In this document: one piece after another, positions 23,258 through 34,789 of the stretch | How positions within the stretch are numbered: position 1 is the stretch's first letter | Layout: each line of letters starts with the position of its first letter | Made by a program: the position numbers and the translations under genes | Assembly: GCA_010909165.1 (NCBI GenBank) | Contig: MU008161.1 | Location: 558,001 to 622,000, forward strand | Direction of reading: 5' to 3' | DNA: 64,000 nucleotides | From: Anthoceros angustus | Taxonomy: Eukaryota > Streptophyta > Anthocerotopsida > Anthocerotales > Anthocerotaceae | Notes under the pieces: generated by a model | The model's database searches: none | What the model saw: only the letters and a program-made list of their open reading frames with translations | Told to the model about the DNA's origin: nothing

Positions 23258-25369
23258 AGCCCCGGCCAACTACAATCCGGGACCAGTATGGGGCACACCG
23301 TGCGCGTCCAAGCCAAGAAACCCTTCCTCCCCTGCTTCTGCAACTGCCTGATCATCAACGGCCTCAACGTTTGCTCAAATTGCACACCTGCGAGGCTGCG
23401 AGCCAGCCCCCACCAGCCGAGCCGAACCGATACCTGCCCAGAACCTGCAGGATGCTAGCAATCCACCGTTCCACGCCGATTCTGCTCCACTTCCCGCAAT
23501 TGCGAGCGCTGGCAGACGAGCCAGCACTTCTCCACCCGAGTAACGAATTGTGGATCAGCGCAATCCGCTGAGGTCCCAATCCAGCCGACTCGAAACCCCC
23601 ACTTCTTTAATTCCCACACTAGAGGTCACTTATTCTCACACTGGTTAATTCTACACGTTAACAATGTAGATTCCACGGCCTAGTATATTTTAGTTTACTT
23701 CTCATTGATTTCTAGAGATGATTATTTATATATTAGCATAAAATCAACTGCGCTCTGTGGGGAGGGCGAGAGAAAACGCATGGGAACCATAGGCTTGGAG
23801 AGGAAAGAAGCAGCTATGACGATTCGTATGCAATCTCTCGTCGATTGTTTGGGTGTATTCTGATCCATTTTTTGTGTTCATAAGATGAAAGAGAACATTT
23901 TCAGCGGTGAGCACACCCATGAATTTTATCGAAGTTTTTTATCACACAATTGCATGCAATTCGCTATAGAGTAGACAAAAGTCGTGATTCACGACTTTTG
24001 GACGTTCAGGGGTTAAAACATCTATCAGGCGATTAGCCATGTTAGTTAAGCACACTATCACAAAAAGACCTAGAAACGCATAAGCTTTCTAATCAAGCAT
24101 GATGATATACGTCCTACATATATCAACTTGGATTCCAACAAGCCATAGATGCCGCATTGTGCGGGGCAAGCCAGCCAATGGGGCAGCACCATGTGGCAAC
24201 ATACTTCGACCACGACAAGTGCATGTGCTCATGTCGAGGGCTTGCTTGGACGTGCCTTGTTTTCTCCCAACTCAAGTTTGGGAAGTTTCATTTAGGATGT
24301 GAAGGACTTCTGCATTCATAACGCTTATACTCAGAGCTTCTGTGTGATTTTCGCATGCGACACTACATTGGTGTAGGATTTCTAGTGATCTAGGATCTCG
24401 TTTTGCCAATTGTACAAACCATAGAGAGAAATGCACTTGGCAAGAATCGTCATAGCCGTTCCTCACTTCATAGCACTTGCATTCCGTCATGGAATAGGCC
24501 AAGGCATATGTAGCTAGAAAGAGCTTCTTTGCCGCTTTCGGGGTTAATAGAAACAATCTCTTCCTTAGCGGCAGGCATGAATATATGTAGACATAGAAGT
24601 TTTAGAACCTAGAATTATTGTGAATGACAGAAGAATTCGCGATATCATACATCACTCCTAAATAGTCGTCCACAATCTAGAGGCATATTGGCTTCACATT
24701 TTACAAGAAAGCGAAGTCTTATCACAAGCCAGTGTTTAACCCTAAAATGATGAGGGGCTTTTTTGCAATTTTTCTGCACGTATTCTTTTGGAGGGCATGT
24801 TTTTTTCTTTGCATTTTTCTGTCAAGACTATAATTACGAAAGTGTCATTCCGTTCAAAATGATGTATGCTACTTAGGATTCTGATGAGTGTACACTCTTA
24901 CACTAAAATCCACGTAATTTTCCCATAGCCTCATTTCTTGGTTTTGGGGTGGAATCTTTTTTCTGTTTAGGATGCTATAGTCCACATTTCCTTGAGCAAA
25001 CATTTCCTATAATCCACATGGACATCCAGCACTATTATCTAGGCATGTGCAAAAACACGGAGTCAAAAAATCACGTTCGATTGTCAAAGAATTTTCAAAG
25101 GCCAAGAACCTTGCAAGGGCTCTAATCATGGTTACATGAAAACTACGTTCCACAAATTGTACCCACGTGAACGCACACAAAATCGTGGACTGCGTGCCGC
25201 GATGGCCGAGTTGGAGTGAGGCAAGAGAGCGCCTGGTTACAGGTAACCGCACATAAATTAGCATGGGGTTAAAAGCATCTATTGGACTCTTTGAGCTAGA
25301 GGTAGGATTTTGAGATTTATTTTTATTTTTTCAATATGATATTGAAGAACCAAACCACCAAAATATTAT

Positions 25370-25490
25370 GCATGAACTTTTTAATTTCTCCAAAGTTCCC
25401 AGCATAATTTTATTATTAGTAATATATATATATAGTTACTATCAAATGCTCATGATTTCGTACTAGTTGGTTAGCTCACTCTACGGATTG
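25370..25490 (+). repeat. Dispersed repeat, left copy
   Basis: Shares a sentence-like order with 27945-28075: TTTTTA(A/G)TTTCTCCA, then TATATATATAGTT, AAATGC(T)CATGATTTC and GTTAGCTCA. Roughly 70% identity by eye over 120 bases. The 2.6-kb spacing and same orientation would fit LTR ends, but I see no primer-binding site or polyprotein between them. Confidence 0.4.
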
Positions 25491-25879
25491 GCTTTACAAA
25501 GTATGGGTTTTCTCCTTCTTCTCTACCAGCCCGACCATATGGTAAGCTAGATCTCTCCGGGGCATGGCCAGTCATAGACCTCCCCGCGACTCCATCTACA
25601 GAACTGGAAGCTGCATGCGCCCCACGGAAAGTTCCTGCGAAGGTAGGGTGGGTCACAAAAAGGAAGTGCCTACTTATCACCCACTAGTGGCAACTGGGCA
25701 GACTAATGTAGTAGAGGCCTCTTCGTTGGAGGTTTATGTCCCAAGTTTTTAAGAGCCTCTCATCTCTTAAGATTTTGGAGAGCCTTACTTCAATAATTAT
25801 TCAACTTCAAAAACTTTGACTTCAAATATAAGGGTGTTAGTGAGTCCAAGACTCATTTATTTGAGAACTCTTCAACTTT

Positions 25880-26130
25880 AAGAGTTTTAGAGCATGCATG
25901 TTATAGTGTGAGGATTTTAATGGTTAAGAGATATGATAAGAATAATACTTTACTTTGAGGATTTTCCAAAGAGAGCATTATTATTTGTGCGAGGACTTTA
26001 GTGGCTGAGAGTTATGCTAAGGATAATTATTCTTTGTGTGAGCACTTTAGTGGCTAAAAGTTATGCTAAGGATAATTGTTCTTTGTGAAAGCACTTTAGT
26101 AGCTGAGAGTTATGCTAAGGATAATACCTT
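25880..26130. repeat. Tandem repeat, about 55-65 bp unit, 4 copies
   Basis: Units carry (G)AGTTATGCTAAGGATAAT, TTCTTTGTG and GCACTTTAGTGGCT-like phrases in the same order. The two central copies are the closest. AT-rich and without coding signal. Confidence 0.7.
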
Positions 26131-27114
26131 ATGAGTAGAGGTTCTTGAGATAATCAGATTTAGAGCTTTCAACTCAAAGAAATTTAAGGATGTAATATAT
26201 ATCTAAGATTCTCATTTGTTACCTAGTATGAATCGTCCTTCTTTTCAAATGTTTGTTGCTTGCTTTTGTTTTGGTGGCGATGAGGTCGTTTTCCTCTCGC
26301 AACTAAATGATGATGAGGTCATCTTTCTCTCGCAAAAGGACATATCCTAAACGTCCATGGTGGTGTAGCCTCTCCAATTGAAATTTTTAAGCGTTAGATG
26401 GTCTCAGCTTGGGGTGTAATGGTCTCAACCTAGACTATAATCACCGACTAATCAACTCGTCTTGCTAATCCCAAGGTCCCCTCGACTCCTTCGGAAAATC
26501 AATTATTATAGGCCTTTTGACTTCCAAAATAAATACCTAGGATTTCATTGTTGTTTGCTACATGGCTTATCCAATCTAAGATTGAAGGCCTTGCGATTTC
26601 TATGACCTACTTGAAATCGACCATGAGTGTTACATAAACAACAAAATTCAGTTTTGTGCGATATCACAATATTTGTGGAGAAATGCAAAACTCTCTTTAT
26701 CCAAACCATTTTTTCCCACAAACCCAAACTTAGATTTCCCCGCGAGCCCATATTTTCTTGCAGCATGTTGGTAATGTAAGTGTTGGCCCAGATCTCTTCT
26801 ATTTACCAATTGAGTGGATCTGATTAATAGGTGCCCCAAACTTATGCAGTGAGGAATAGCTTAAATTAGAAAGCCCAAAGGCTATTTATGTGAAGCCATG
26901 ATTTGAGAAGGCTGTTATAAAGCTCCATCTATTCGCTTTCGCCGCATACTCTACGGGTTGGGCGCTTCAAGTGGGACTAATTCAAGAGGAGCGCTTGGAG
27001 GGAGGACCCACGTCTTTGCGAAGATTAATGCAGTTGTACACAATCGCCTCAGAATTGCGCGCAACTCGTCGACAACCACCAATTTTAGGTAATTCAGAAC
27101 TTTGAATCCATCAT

Positions 27115-27390
27115 TTTGCCGTGGTAGAAGGTTGGTTTTGTTGACAAATTGATCTTGTTCTACGGATTTTTCAAATTTATCCCCTTTTGCTTGCGTTGTT
27201 GTTTCCATTTTTAACACATTGGTTGTGTGTCAAATTACGAATTACTCCAGCATTTTGTCATGGTAGAAGGGATGTTTTTGTTGACAAATTGATCTTGTTC
27301 TACGATTTCTTTCAAATTTATTCCCTTTTGCTTGCGACGTTGTTTCCATGTTTAACACATTGTGTATGTGTGTCAAATTAAGAACTGGAT
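27115..27390. repeat. 140-bp tandem duplication
   Basis: The phrase TTGACAAATTGATCTTGTTC starts at 27141 and again at 27281. The surrounding 140 bases (GGTAGAAGG… to GTGTGTCAAATTA) repeat with few differences. No gene was recognised in it. Confidence 0.85.
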
Positions 27391-27944
27391 CTTCAACCCT
27401 GCGACAGCCTTCGGTGCAGAAGTCTCCAACATAAATGGGGGCACAAGTCAAAGCAGTATCAATGAGGGCAACGAGTTCAAAACCAGTGTCGACTTAACTT
27501 AACTTAATGGAAGATGTGCCTTGGAGGCTGAAGGATTTATTATTATGGAATAGAGTAGGCCTGTTGCTTGTAGGCATTACTTGGAGCAAAGACAGTTGTT
27601 GCGTTTCCCTGATAGCAAGCTTGACAACAAACATGATGGCAATGTGAGACCCCACCCAACATGGGAAGCGAAAAAACAGCACAATTTCTTCACAAGAAAA
27701 CGAAGCGAAAATGGACCGTATGCAAATGTGTCGATGGAACGGCTACAATGTATCAATTGACCATAGAGCTAGAGATGTATCAATTAATCATGAACCCATT
27801 GTTGTAGATGTATCGATTAACAAAGTATGAGGGCAAATGCAAAGGAACTGGATTGCTACAATAGAACCAAGTAATTAACTTAACGCCAAAATGTTCAAGA
27901 ATTACTATACACAAATCTTGCTCTTGCCTTTGAACAAATATGCT

Positions 27945-28075
27945 ATGTGTGAGCTTTTTAGTTTCTCCAGAGTTGTCAGCAGAATTCATTACTAGTGAAT
28001 GTATATATATAGTTCCTATTAAATGCTTATGATTTCATACTTGCTAGTTAGCTCAAGTTACGACTTGGCTTCATA
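27945..28075 (+). repeat. Dispersed repeat, right copy
   Basis: Counterpart of 25370-25490 (same order of short shared phrases, same orientation). Flanked by AT-rich DNA. Confidence 0.4.
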
Positions 28076-29051
28076 AGTATGAAGGTACATAATTGAAATT
28101 AATAGAGAGATGGTTGACTCCTCAACTGCATAGACCCATCCGGATATGACAACTTTGTAGTACGGATGTGGAATCCAAGGAACATTTTGGTTAATTTTTG
28201 CTATAAGGATATCAGGAAAAATTTTATTATACTCTTTGACATACACTTTTTGGATACTCTTTCATCATATATAACTACAAGATTATGTTTACAATAAATG
28301 TGGGTGTTCATTTAGAATAATATTGAAAGATGATGAATTTGACAAAAGATTAAGGTTCTAGTTTTAGCTTAGACTAATCTAGACAATTTTTAGTTCTATT
28401 TTTAGTTTTAACATATATATTAAAGTACTTCAAACTTATATATTTAATGAAGAAAAGTAAGACCGTTTAGGACCCAATTCAGCTTCAGAAACTAAAAGGA
28501 TTGTATGCAAACGGCAACCACAAAAGTTGTTCCATTTCACATTTTGGTCTTTTGCCATTTTTTTCCTTCTTTTACATCCCTATAAGAATTTATTCAAACC
28601 TAGACCTCAACATGTTTCTAAGTCCTCACCCTCTCGCTTCAAAGGCTGGCTTCCTAGCAATTTAGGACCTTGCCGATTCACTCCTGATCAGAGACATGCA
28701 TCTTTTTAACATGGCGAGTCTCTTTAGAGAAAGATATTGATTTAGCTCCTGGTCACCTGTATTTAGAACATCCATGGCCTTCAAGCCATACAGATTTCGT
28801 TTGACCTTTGTGTACTTGAACCTACTATGTTAAAGAACACATGCATCTTTTTAACATGGCGATTATTAATTCATTTTTTATTTCTTTCAAATTTTTAATT
28901 TTTTTATAATCTATTTCACTAATATTATTACTGTTAGCCTATAAAACAGTTATCCATTCAAATAATATTCCAAAATATCTAGATGATCCAGAATGAAGAG
29001 CCTAAAAGTAATGGAAGAGGGTCTGCTCGCACTATGTATGTTACCGTGCTC

Positions 29052-29059
29052 TATATATA
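29052..29059 (+). promoter_or_regulatory. Candidate TATA box of NF-YC
   Basis: TATATATA inside CTCTATATATAGGGCG, 203 bases before the NF-YC start codon, at the point where the AT-rich intergenic DNA changes to GC-rich leader. Position and sequence fit a core promoter; no transcript evidence is available here. Confidence 0.45.
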
Positions 29060-29261
29060 GGGCGACAAAACGGCGGGAAGCCCTAGCTCCCGACCAACCA
29101 CGTCAGCATGGGAGAAAGGAGGCTCGGGCCGAGGCTGGGCGGGCGTGGGCCTGCTTTTTGTTGGTGCCTACGGTCGCCACTTCTCGCGATCCTCTTTCTC
29201 TCTCGCTTCTCTCTCTGCGCTCGTGTCGATCATCTGCAGAGGAGCAGTCAAGTCTACTGCC

Positions 29262-30635
29262 ATGGCGGCACATCCGCACCACCTGCAGCAGGCGGGCGGC
29301 TCCTCGCCCATGCCGGCTGTCATGCCGCCCCCTCTCCAATACGGCCACGCCGCGCAGCAGCAGCAGGCAAGCATTCCGGATCCGCTGCATTGGACCACTG
29401 CATCCCGCGGTGTCTCCGCTCACAGCTAGGTTGTGTGCAATTTCAGGCTTGCTGTATGCTCCGGGGCCTCCGGGAAGCCCGGAATTCCTCCTTGCCACCA
29501 GCGTATGCCTTGTGCTTGAATTGCTTGTGATATTTGGGGCGGTCCGTGCATGTGGATGTGCAGCTGCAGGCACAAATGCAGCCGCAGCTGCACTACCAGC
29601 AAATTCAAAAGCAGCAGCTCCAATTATTCTGGCAGCAGCAGATCCAGGAGATGGAGCAAGTCAGTGGTAGGGAATGGTGCTTCTTTGCCGCTTGCTGTGC
29701 CCTGCCTCCGCCTCTTCCTCTCATCGTGCTTTTGCGCCGCATGCAGAGTTCAAAAACCACCAGCTGCCGCTGGCAAGGATAAAGAAGATCATGAAGTCGG
29801 ACGAAGATGTTAAGGTGAGTGAGGACCAAGGTAGTCTACTTGCCGCTGCTTCTTCCCTAAGCTCTTTCTTTTTTTCCAGTTTTTAAACGTTTTGGAGCGT
29901 TGGCCGTGAACTAAGGCTTTTGACCTCGCAGATGATTGCAGCAGAGGCTCCAGTGCTCTTTGCCAAAGCTTGTGAGATGTTCATCCTGGAGCTCACGCTG
30001 CGGTCATGGATACACACGGAGGAAAATAAGCGCCGAACCTTGCAAAGAAACGATATTGCTGGGGCTATCACCAGGGGCGACATTTTTGACTTCCTCGTAG
30101 ACATTGTGCCAAGGGATGAGCTCAAGGTGAAGCATCCAATCCGTCTTGCGTTGGAGGATGCTGGAATGTGAAATCCTTGTGTGACCTGTCTTTGTCGGTA
30201 CTGACAAGATTCTTTCTCCTTCCAGGAAGAGGATCTCGGGGTGCACTGGACTGGAGTACCTGGTGAGCCTGTGCCTTACGGAGGGATGTATTATCCACCC
30301 ATGCCACCGCAGCCTCTTCATCATCCTGCCATGACCAATCCTGTAAGCATCCTAGCCGACTCGGGGGTTGCTGCCGTCCTTATTTGAAGCGCACTGTATG
30401 TGCGCTAAGGTTTATTTTTGCGTTTCCCTAATGATCTTTTCCTGCTTTTAGGAAATGCTGGTTGTGCAGCCAGGGATGCCAGGAAACCCTCAAGTAATGT
30501 ACCCTCCACAGGTAACCTGTTCGTCTCTGGGATACCCTATGGCTGCTGCTCCCATCTTTCTTGTCGTAATGCTGACTGCTGTGTTGATACCTTTGCCAGC
30601 AATGGCAGCCTCAAGAGCCTCCTTCGACAACATAG
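29262..30635 (+). CDS. NF-YC: Nuclear transcription factor Y subunit C (CCAAT-box binding)
   Basis: NF-YC pairs with NF-YB through a histone fold and recruits NF-YA to CCAAT boxes. Seven exons join in phase to 227 residues: 29262-29366, 29564-29666, 29747-29814, 29932-30126, 30226-30342, 30452-30511, 30600-30635. The N-terminus is Q/H/P-rich ([14 protein letters not shown]). The histone-fold core is almost the textbook plant sequence: [53 protein letters not shown] and [13 protein letters not shown]. The tail is P/Q/M-rich. To join exon 1 to exon 2 in phase, the donor must be CAG followed by GCAAGC, a GC-AG intron; no GT donor nearby keeps the frame. Start ATG is in a GCCATGG context. Confidence 0.92.
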
Positions 30636-30972
30636 GAACTGGGGGGGTTACTCCACAAGAGCCTGGGGCCAACAGTGCCCGGTACTGTGAAGTGCTCACT
30701 GGTGGTGGTAGCTGATAGAAGCGTGTTTGCAACCGTTCCATGCTGTAGCGAGGTCCAAAGTGGCTTGACAGCCCTGGAAAATTACAGGGCAAATTCGTGT
30801 ACATATTATACACCACATCAAAATGCATTTCGTCTTCACTTCCTGTTCTTGATCCTGTCTTGGTGTATCTTGGACTGGGCGCTCGACACCCATCATCTGA
30901 TGCTAGACTTGTTCTACGCCTTCGGGGCGGATATGTAGAGCTGGGAAGTTGCCCTGGAACCTCCGCAGCAAC

Positions 30973-31635
30973 ATGTCGATAGCGCTGAAAGGGGTAGCAG
31001 GTGGCTTGGAGGGGCGGGGCGCGCTCATCGTGCTAGAGGGCCTGGACCGGTGCGGGAAAAGCTCTCAGAGCGCCAGCCTCACGTCCTTCCTGGAGTCGAG
31101 TGGTGTGCCTGTAGAAGCATTGCGATTCCCAGATCGCACCACTGCTGTGGGCCAGATGATCTCCTCCTATCTCAGCAGGGACAAGGAGATCGATGACAGA
31201 GTGGTGCATTTGCTCTTCTCCGCCAACCGGTGGGAGAAGCAAGCTTTGATCGAAGCCAGGTTGCGAGCTGGAGTCACGGTTGTTGTTGATCGCTACTCTT
31301 ACTCCGGGGTTGCCTTCACGGCTGCTAAAGGCTACGACTTGGAGTGGTGCAAGCAACCAGAGAGGGGACTTCCCGCTCCGGATCTGGTCTTCTATCTTGA
31401 TATCTCGGCTGAAGAAGCAGCCATGAGGGGGAATTACGGGGAGGAGCGGTACGAGAAACTCGATTTCCAACAACGAGTTGCAAAGCAGTATCAGCTTCTG
31501 CGCGACGCGACCTGGATGGATGTAGACGCGATGCAATCTGTGGAAGCTATACATGAGGTAATTCGCGAGGAGACGCTCAAGGTTATCCAGCTCTGTCGCG
31601 GTGGTAGGCGGCTCTGGCCACTGTGGCAGTCATGA
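30973..31635 (+). CDS. TMPK: Thymidylate (dTMP) kinase
   Basis: Phosphorylates dTMP to dTDP with ATP in the dTTP pathway. Single exon, 220 residues. It has the P loop (LEGLDRCGKSS, residues about 21-31), the base/sugar-binding FPDRTT, the DRYSYSG motif (TMPK DRY/SxSG), and GLPAPDLVFYLDI before the lid region (NYGEERYE). The C-terminus GRRLWPLWQS corresponds to the usual PLxxLW ending. ATG 30973 is preceded in frame by non-ATG codons. No organelle-targeting peptide is obvious, unlike some plant isoforms. The final 15 codons plus 3' flank form the first unit of a three-fold tandem repeat. An intronless structure beside an intron-rich neighbour may indicate a retrocopy; this is inference. Confidence 0.92.
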   Translation: MSIALKGVAGGLEGRGALIVLEGLDRCGKSSQSASLTSFLESSGVPVEALRFPDRTTAVGQMISSYLSRDKEIDDRVVHLLFSANRWEKQALIEARLRAGVTVVVDRYSYSGVAFTAAKGYDLEWCKQPERGLPAPDLVFYLDISAEEAAMRGNYGEERYEKLDFQQRVAKQYQLLRDATWMDVDAMQSVEAIHEVIREETLKVIQLCRGGRRLWPLWQS

Positions 31636-32590
31636 ACAACCATGTTTCCGTTGCCAGCTTTTTGTTGTAGGGTTTAAGCATCTCTTCCGGAACTGCTGTC
31701 CGACCTTCCGCTCCATGGCATGGTGAGTACGTAGCTGAGTCTCAACTGCCTGCCTTGCACGGGATGGATGCAGAGAGAATTTGAAATTTTGAGCGAGTTC
31801 TGGAGATTTCTCTCCACGAGTTCATAGTACCTCCAGTTCCTCTACCGGCCATTGACGGCTTTGTTTTGGCCATTTGTTCTGTGTTAGCAGCAGCTTCGTC
31901 ACTCGTTGAATTGGCGGCTCTGGCCACTGTGGCAGTCATGAGCAACCATGTTTCCATTGCTCGCTTTTTGTTTTAGGGTTTAAGCATCTCTTCCGGAACC
32001 GCTGTCCGACCTTCCGCTCCATGGCATGGTGAGTACGTAGCTGAGTCTCAATTGCCTGCCTTGCACGGGATGGATGTAGATAGACTTTGAAATTTTGAGC
32101 GAGTTCTGGAGACTTCTCTCCAAGAGTTATTAGTACCTCCGGTTGCCCTACCGGCCATTGACGGCTTTGTTTTGGCCATTTGTTCTGTGTTAGCAGCAGC
32201 TTCGTCAGTCATTGAATTGGTCACCTCTTTTCGTTATTCAGCTCTGTCGCGGTGGTAGGCGGCTCTGGCCACTGTGTCAGTCATGAGCAACCATGTTTCC
32301 ATTGCCAGCTTTTTGTTTTAGGGTTTAAGCATCTCTTCCAGAACTGCTGTCCGACCTTCCGCTCCATGGCATGGTGAGTACGTAGCTGAGTCTCAATTGT
32401 CTGCCTTGCACGGGATGGATGCAGAGAGAATTTGAAAATTTGAGCGAGTTCTTGAGATTTCTCTCCACGAGTTATCAGTACCTCCAGTGCTCTACCGGCC
32501 ACTGACGGCTTTGTTTTGGCCATTTGTTCTGCGTTACCAGCAGCTTCGTCACTCATTGAATTGGGCACTTCTTTTCGTTATTTATGTTTG
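31584..32590. repeat. Tandem triplication of the dTMP kinase 3' end
   Basis: The phrase GGCGGCTCTGGCCACTG occurs at 31607, 31913 and 32258. Each unit (full length about 345 bp) holds the last codons of the kinase, the stop, and about 300 bases of 3' flank (GGGTTTAAGCATCTCTTCC…, GCACGGGATGGATG…, TTGTTTTGGCCATTTG…). The middle unit lacks about 39 bases at its left border. Units 2 and 3 are more than 90% alike by eye to unit 1. Confidence 0.93.
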
Positions 32591-33180
32591 TCGTTCCCTC
32601 TTGTACAGCGATGGCGGGCTGTCATGAATTTTTCGTGACTTCGGATATTCAAAAGAGTCCTCTTTATTCAAAAGAAGTGTATCTTGGGAAGGAAGGGAAT
32701 GTGGAGACTTTATAAAAAGAATGGGATGGGAATCCCATCTACCCCGAGGCGAAAGGGGACAACCTATGACTGGGCACCGGGCTAGAGGGCTGCCCGCACT
32801 AATCTACACTATATCCCCCTACCACCCCCAAGATGTCGCTATATGAGACAATGAAGGGCCTACTCACCACTAGTGTCGCCGATGCCACATCTCCAGCACT
32901 CGTCATTCAGCCAGGAACCTGTACCCTTCCCTGAGCAAGAGTGAAGGAGACCTCTAGTGGGACGAGGAATAGATGGTGAGCTCTAGCGGGACGAGGAATA
33001 GATGAATCTAGAAGACGACCCTATAGTAGCTGCTCTTAATGCTTCTCCTGAAGAGAAGCATGCAACCCCCGAAGCCCGTCTGCGAGAAACGAAGAAAAAG
33101 AAGGCATGCCCTCCTTGGCTAGAGGTGGTAAGAGGTCCCTAGCCGACCTTAGGGACACTTGCAGGGGGATGCACCCCTCC
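32591..33180. other. Repeat-like intergenic DNA
   Basis: No gene recognised. Includes a 28-bp direct duplication (GGGACGAGGAATAGATG at about 32960 and 32990). The segment TTTATAAAAAGAATGGGATG at about 32710 has a TATA-like core as in LTR promoters, but no paired copy was found. Confidence 0.3.
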
Positions 33181-33659
33181 TTAACTCCTACGACGAATGA
33201 ACTTATCCAAAATGCTGCTATCTCGAATAAGGAAGCGAGAGGCCAAAATTGGGGCTGAGAGGGCCCAGCTTCCTAGAAAGGCCGTTGGCACCGAGGCCTC
33301 CATGGCCAAAAAACCTGTGCCCCCAAGAGCGTTAGGGAGAGATGCTTGTTGCCGCTCTAGGTTCCCGGCCGCACATTTGAAGAAACCTGGGCTGATAATG
33401 TCTCTTGAAGACTGCAACCTCCCTATGAGTGTGTCATAAAAAGCCAAAAGATGATCAGACTGCACCCCAACCATTGCTAAGACTCCGACGGAGGCTCCAG
33501 GGAGCAAGCAGCCCGACGAGAGGAGGAAGGGGCAGCAACGCCGGAAGATGTAGCCCTTACCTAAGCCTCCCAAGCATTTCGGTCAAAGTCCTTGTGCATC
33601 ATGCCCATATGCCTCTTTGCACCAACAATACCCTCATATAAAATTTCGCAGACGGAGCA
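33181..33659 (-). mobile_element. LINE-like retroelement remnant (C2H2 finger plus reverse-transcriptase C-terminal segment)
   Basis: On the minus strand a C2H2 finger (C-x2-C-x12-H-x4-H, 33659-33593, CSVCEILYEGIVGAKRHMGMMH-like order) is followed by a frame containing QSDHLLAFYDTLIGRL and then LPNALGGTGFLAMEASVPT, which resembles the LPxxLGGLGL…AxxxGSW segment downstream of the polymerase domain in plant and algal non-LTR elements. The catalytic YADD part is absent, so this is a decayed fragment. Family identification is from pattern memory only. Confidence 0.4.
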
Positions 33660-33789
33660 AGGAGTGTCCTTCCCAGAAGTGGAAGAAGGAGGCCCCATGG
33701 AAAAAATAATATGAAGGAACCTTATCCAAAACTAGGGTGCTCCACTCTCTGATTTGTTTGTCAAATATAGGAGGTATCCATTCTTGAAC

Positions 33790-34150
33790 ATAGAAGATGC
33801 CATAAAACTCTAAACTTGTAGAACCCTATACGTGTGAAACCCTAAACCTGGAAGATCAGTTGCCATAAAACCCTAAACTTGTGGAACCCTAAATTTATGA
33901 AACCCTAAACTTGGAAGATTAGCTGCCGTAAAACCCTGAACCTGTGGAACTCTAAATTTCTGAAACTCTAATCCTAAAAGAACAACAGCCACAAAAACCC
34001 TAAACCTGTGAAACCCTATACTTGTGAAACTCTAAACTTGTGGAACCCTAAATTTGTGAAACCCTCCTCCTACACCCTAAACCTAGAAGATTAGCTGCTG
34101 CAAAACCCTAAACCTGTGAAACCCTAAACTTGTGAAACCCTAAACTTGGA
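33790..34150. repeat. Interstitial degenerate telomere-like repeat (CCCTAAA at regular spacing)
   Basis: About 20 copies of (A)ACCCTAAA or one-base variants occur every 17-20 bases, separated by short spacers such as CTTGTG(A/G) and TTTGTGAA. A higher-order unit with GAAGATTAGCTGCC recurs about three times. CCCTAAA is the plant telomere unit, but true telomeres have no spacers. Confidence 0.85.
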
Positions 34151-34369
34151 ACCCAGCTCATCGCCAGCCCCGTTGCCACGACCTCTCGGACCCTGCTATT
34201 GCGCCACCCCCAACAACGGGCATGAAAGACATGATGATGAAGATGAAGAAAAATAAACCATAGGAAGTGGAAAGAGCATGGCCACATTGTATCCCAAGCG
34301 TTACCAAACTCTACTTCAATCTTTTTACCCACATGCACCCATATCTTAGAATTGATCCCTCATATTTTG

Positions 34370-34535
34370 ACCCCCACAATATTACTTTCCTACTCGTGCA
34401 TGTGCCATCGCTCCTTCCAGCCTCCTCCTATATCCTCCTGCAATCACTCCCTCTCATCGCGCCCTCCAGCCTCCTCCTCTTCCTACATCCTCTCGCATCC
34501 TTCCGCATCCTCCTACATCCTCCCAAAATAGGACC
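34370..34535. repeat. CTCCTCCTAYATCC-rich low-complexity tract
   Basis: Pyrimidine-rich direct repeats of CCTCCT(A/C)(T/C)ATCC(T). The only open frame across it is composition-driven. Confidence 0.7.
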
Positions 34536-34789
34536 ACTAGTAAGAGTGTCAAATAGGGATATCCCAAACGGCATGCCATACTCGGCCTCTTATCTACCTG
34601 CTACCTAGTGTATTAGCATCTGCACTCCCAACGGTTAAATGGTCTCCCAAGCATTGGGTCGTTGTTGCAATTGCATTCACTCGAGTACACATGAACCTGC
34701 GCTACTACCTCGCATGGCAATGCGAGTTTGGTGACCTGCATTGTCGCCTTCGTTGGTGGCAATCTCGATTTTTGTGAAGGCAGGAAGGT

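Larger units (their letters stand above)
23258..29261. other. 6-kb AT-rich intergenic region without recognisable genes
   Basis: Apart from about 300 bases upstream of the DUF2358-like gene and the NF-YC promoter at the right end, the stretch is AT-rich, stop-dense and low in coding signal. It contains the short tandem repeats listed separately and a dispersed repeat seen twice (25370-25490 and 27945-28075, roughly 70% alike), which might be ends of a decayed element. A 30-bp phrase (ATGCATCTTTTTAACATGGCGA) recurs at about 28693 and 28844. Confidence 0.5.

Noticed and set aside
24272-24556. 94-codon minus-strand frame, considered as retrotransposon gag
   Set aside because: No zinc knuckle, no neighbouring pol domain and no recognisable gag signature.
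25198-25245. tRNA-like A box (GATGGCCGAGTTGGAGTGAG)
   Set aside because: Resembles the start of a Ser/Leu tRNA, but no acceptor pairing, no B box and no T-arm follow.
25370-28075. Possible LTR retrotransposon bounded by the dispersed repeat pair
   Set aside because: The repeats are too diverged, and no TG…CA ends, primer-binding site or polyprotein was found, so only the repeats are reported.
28993-29670. 225-codon plus-strand frame
   Set aside because: Overlaps NF-YC exons 1 and 2 in another frame and includes intron sequence; no domain.
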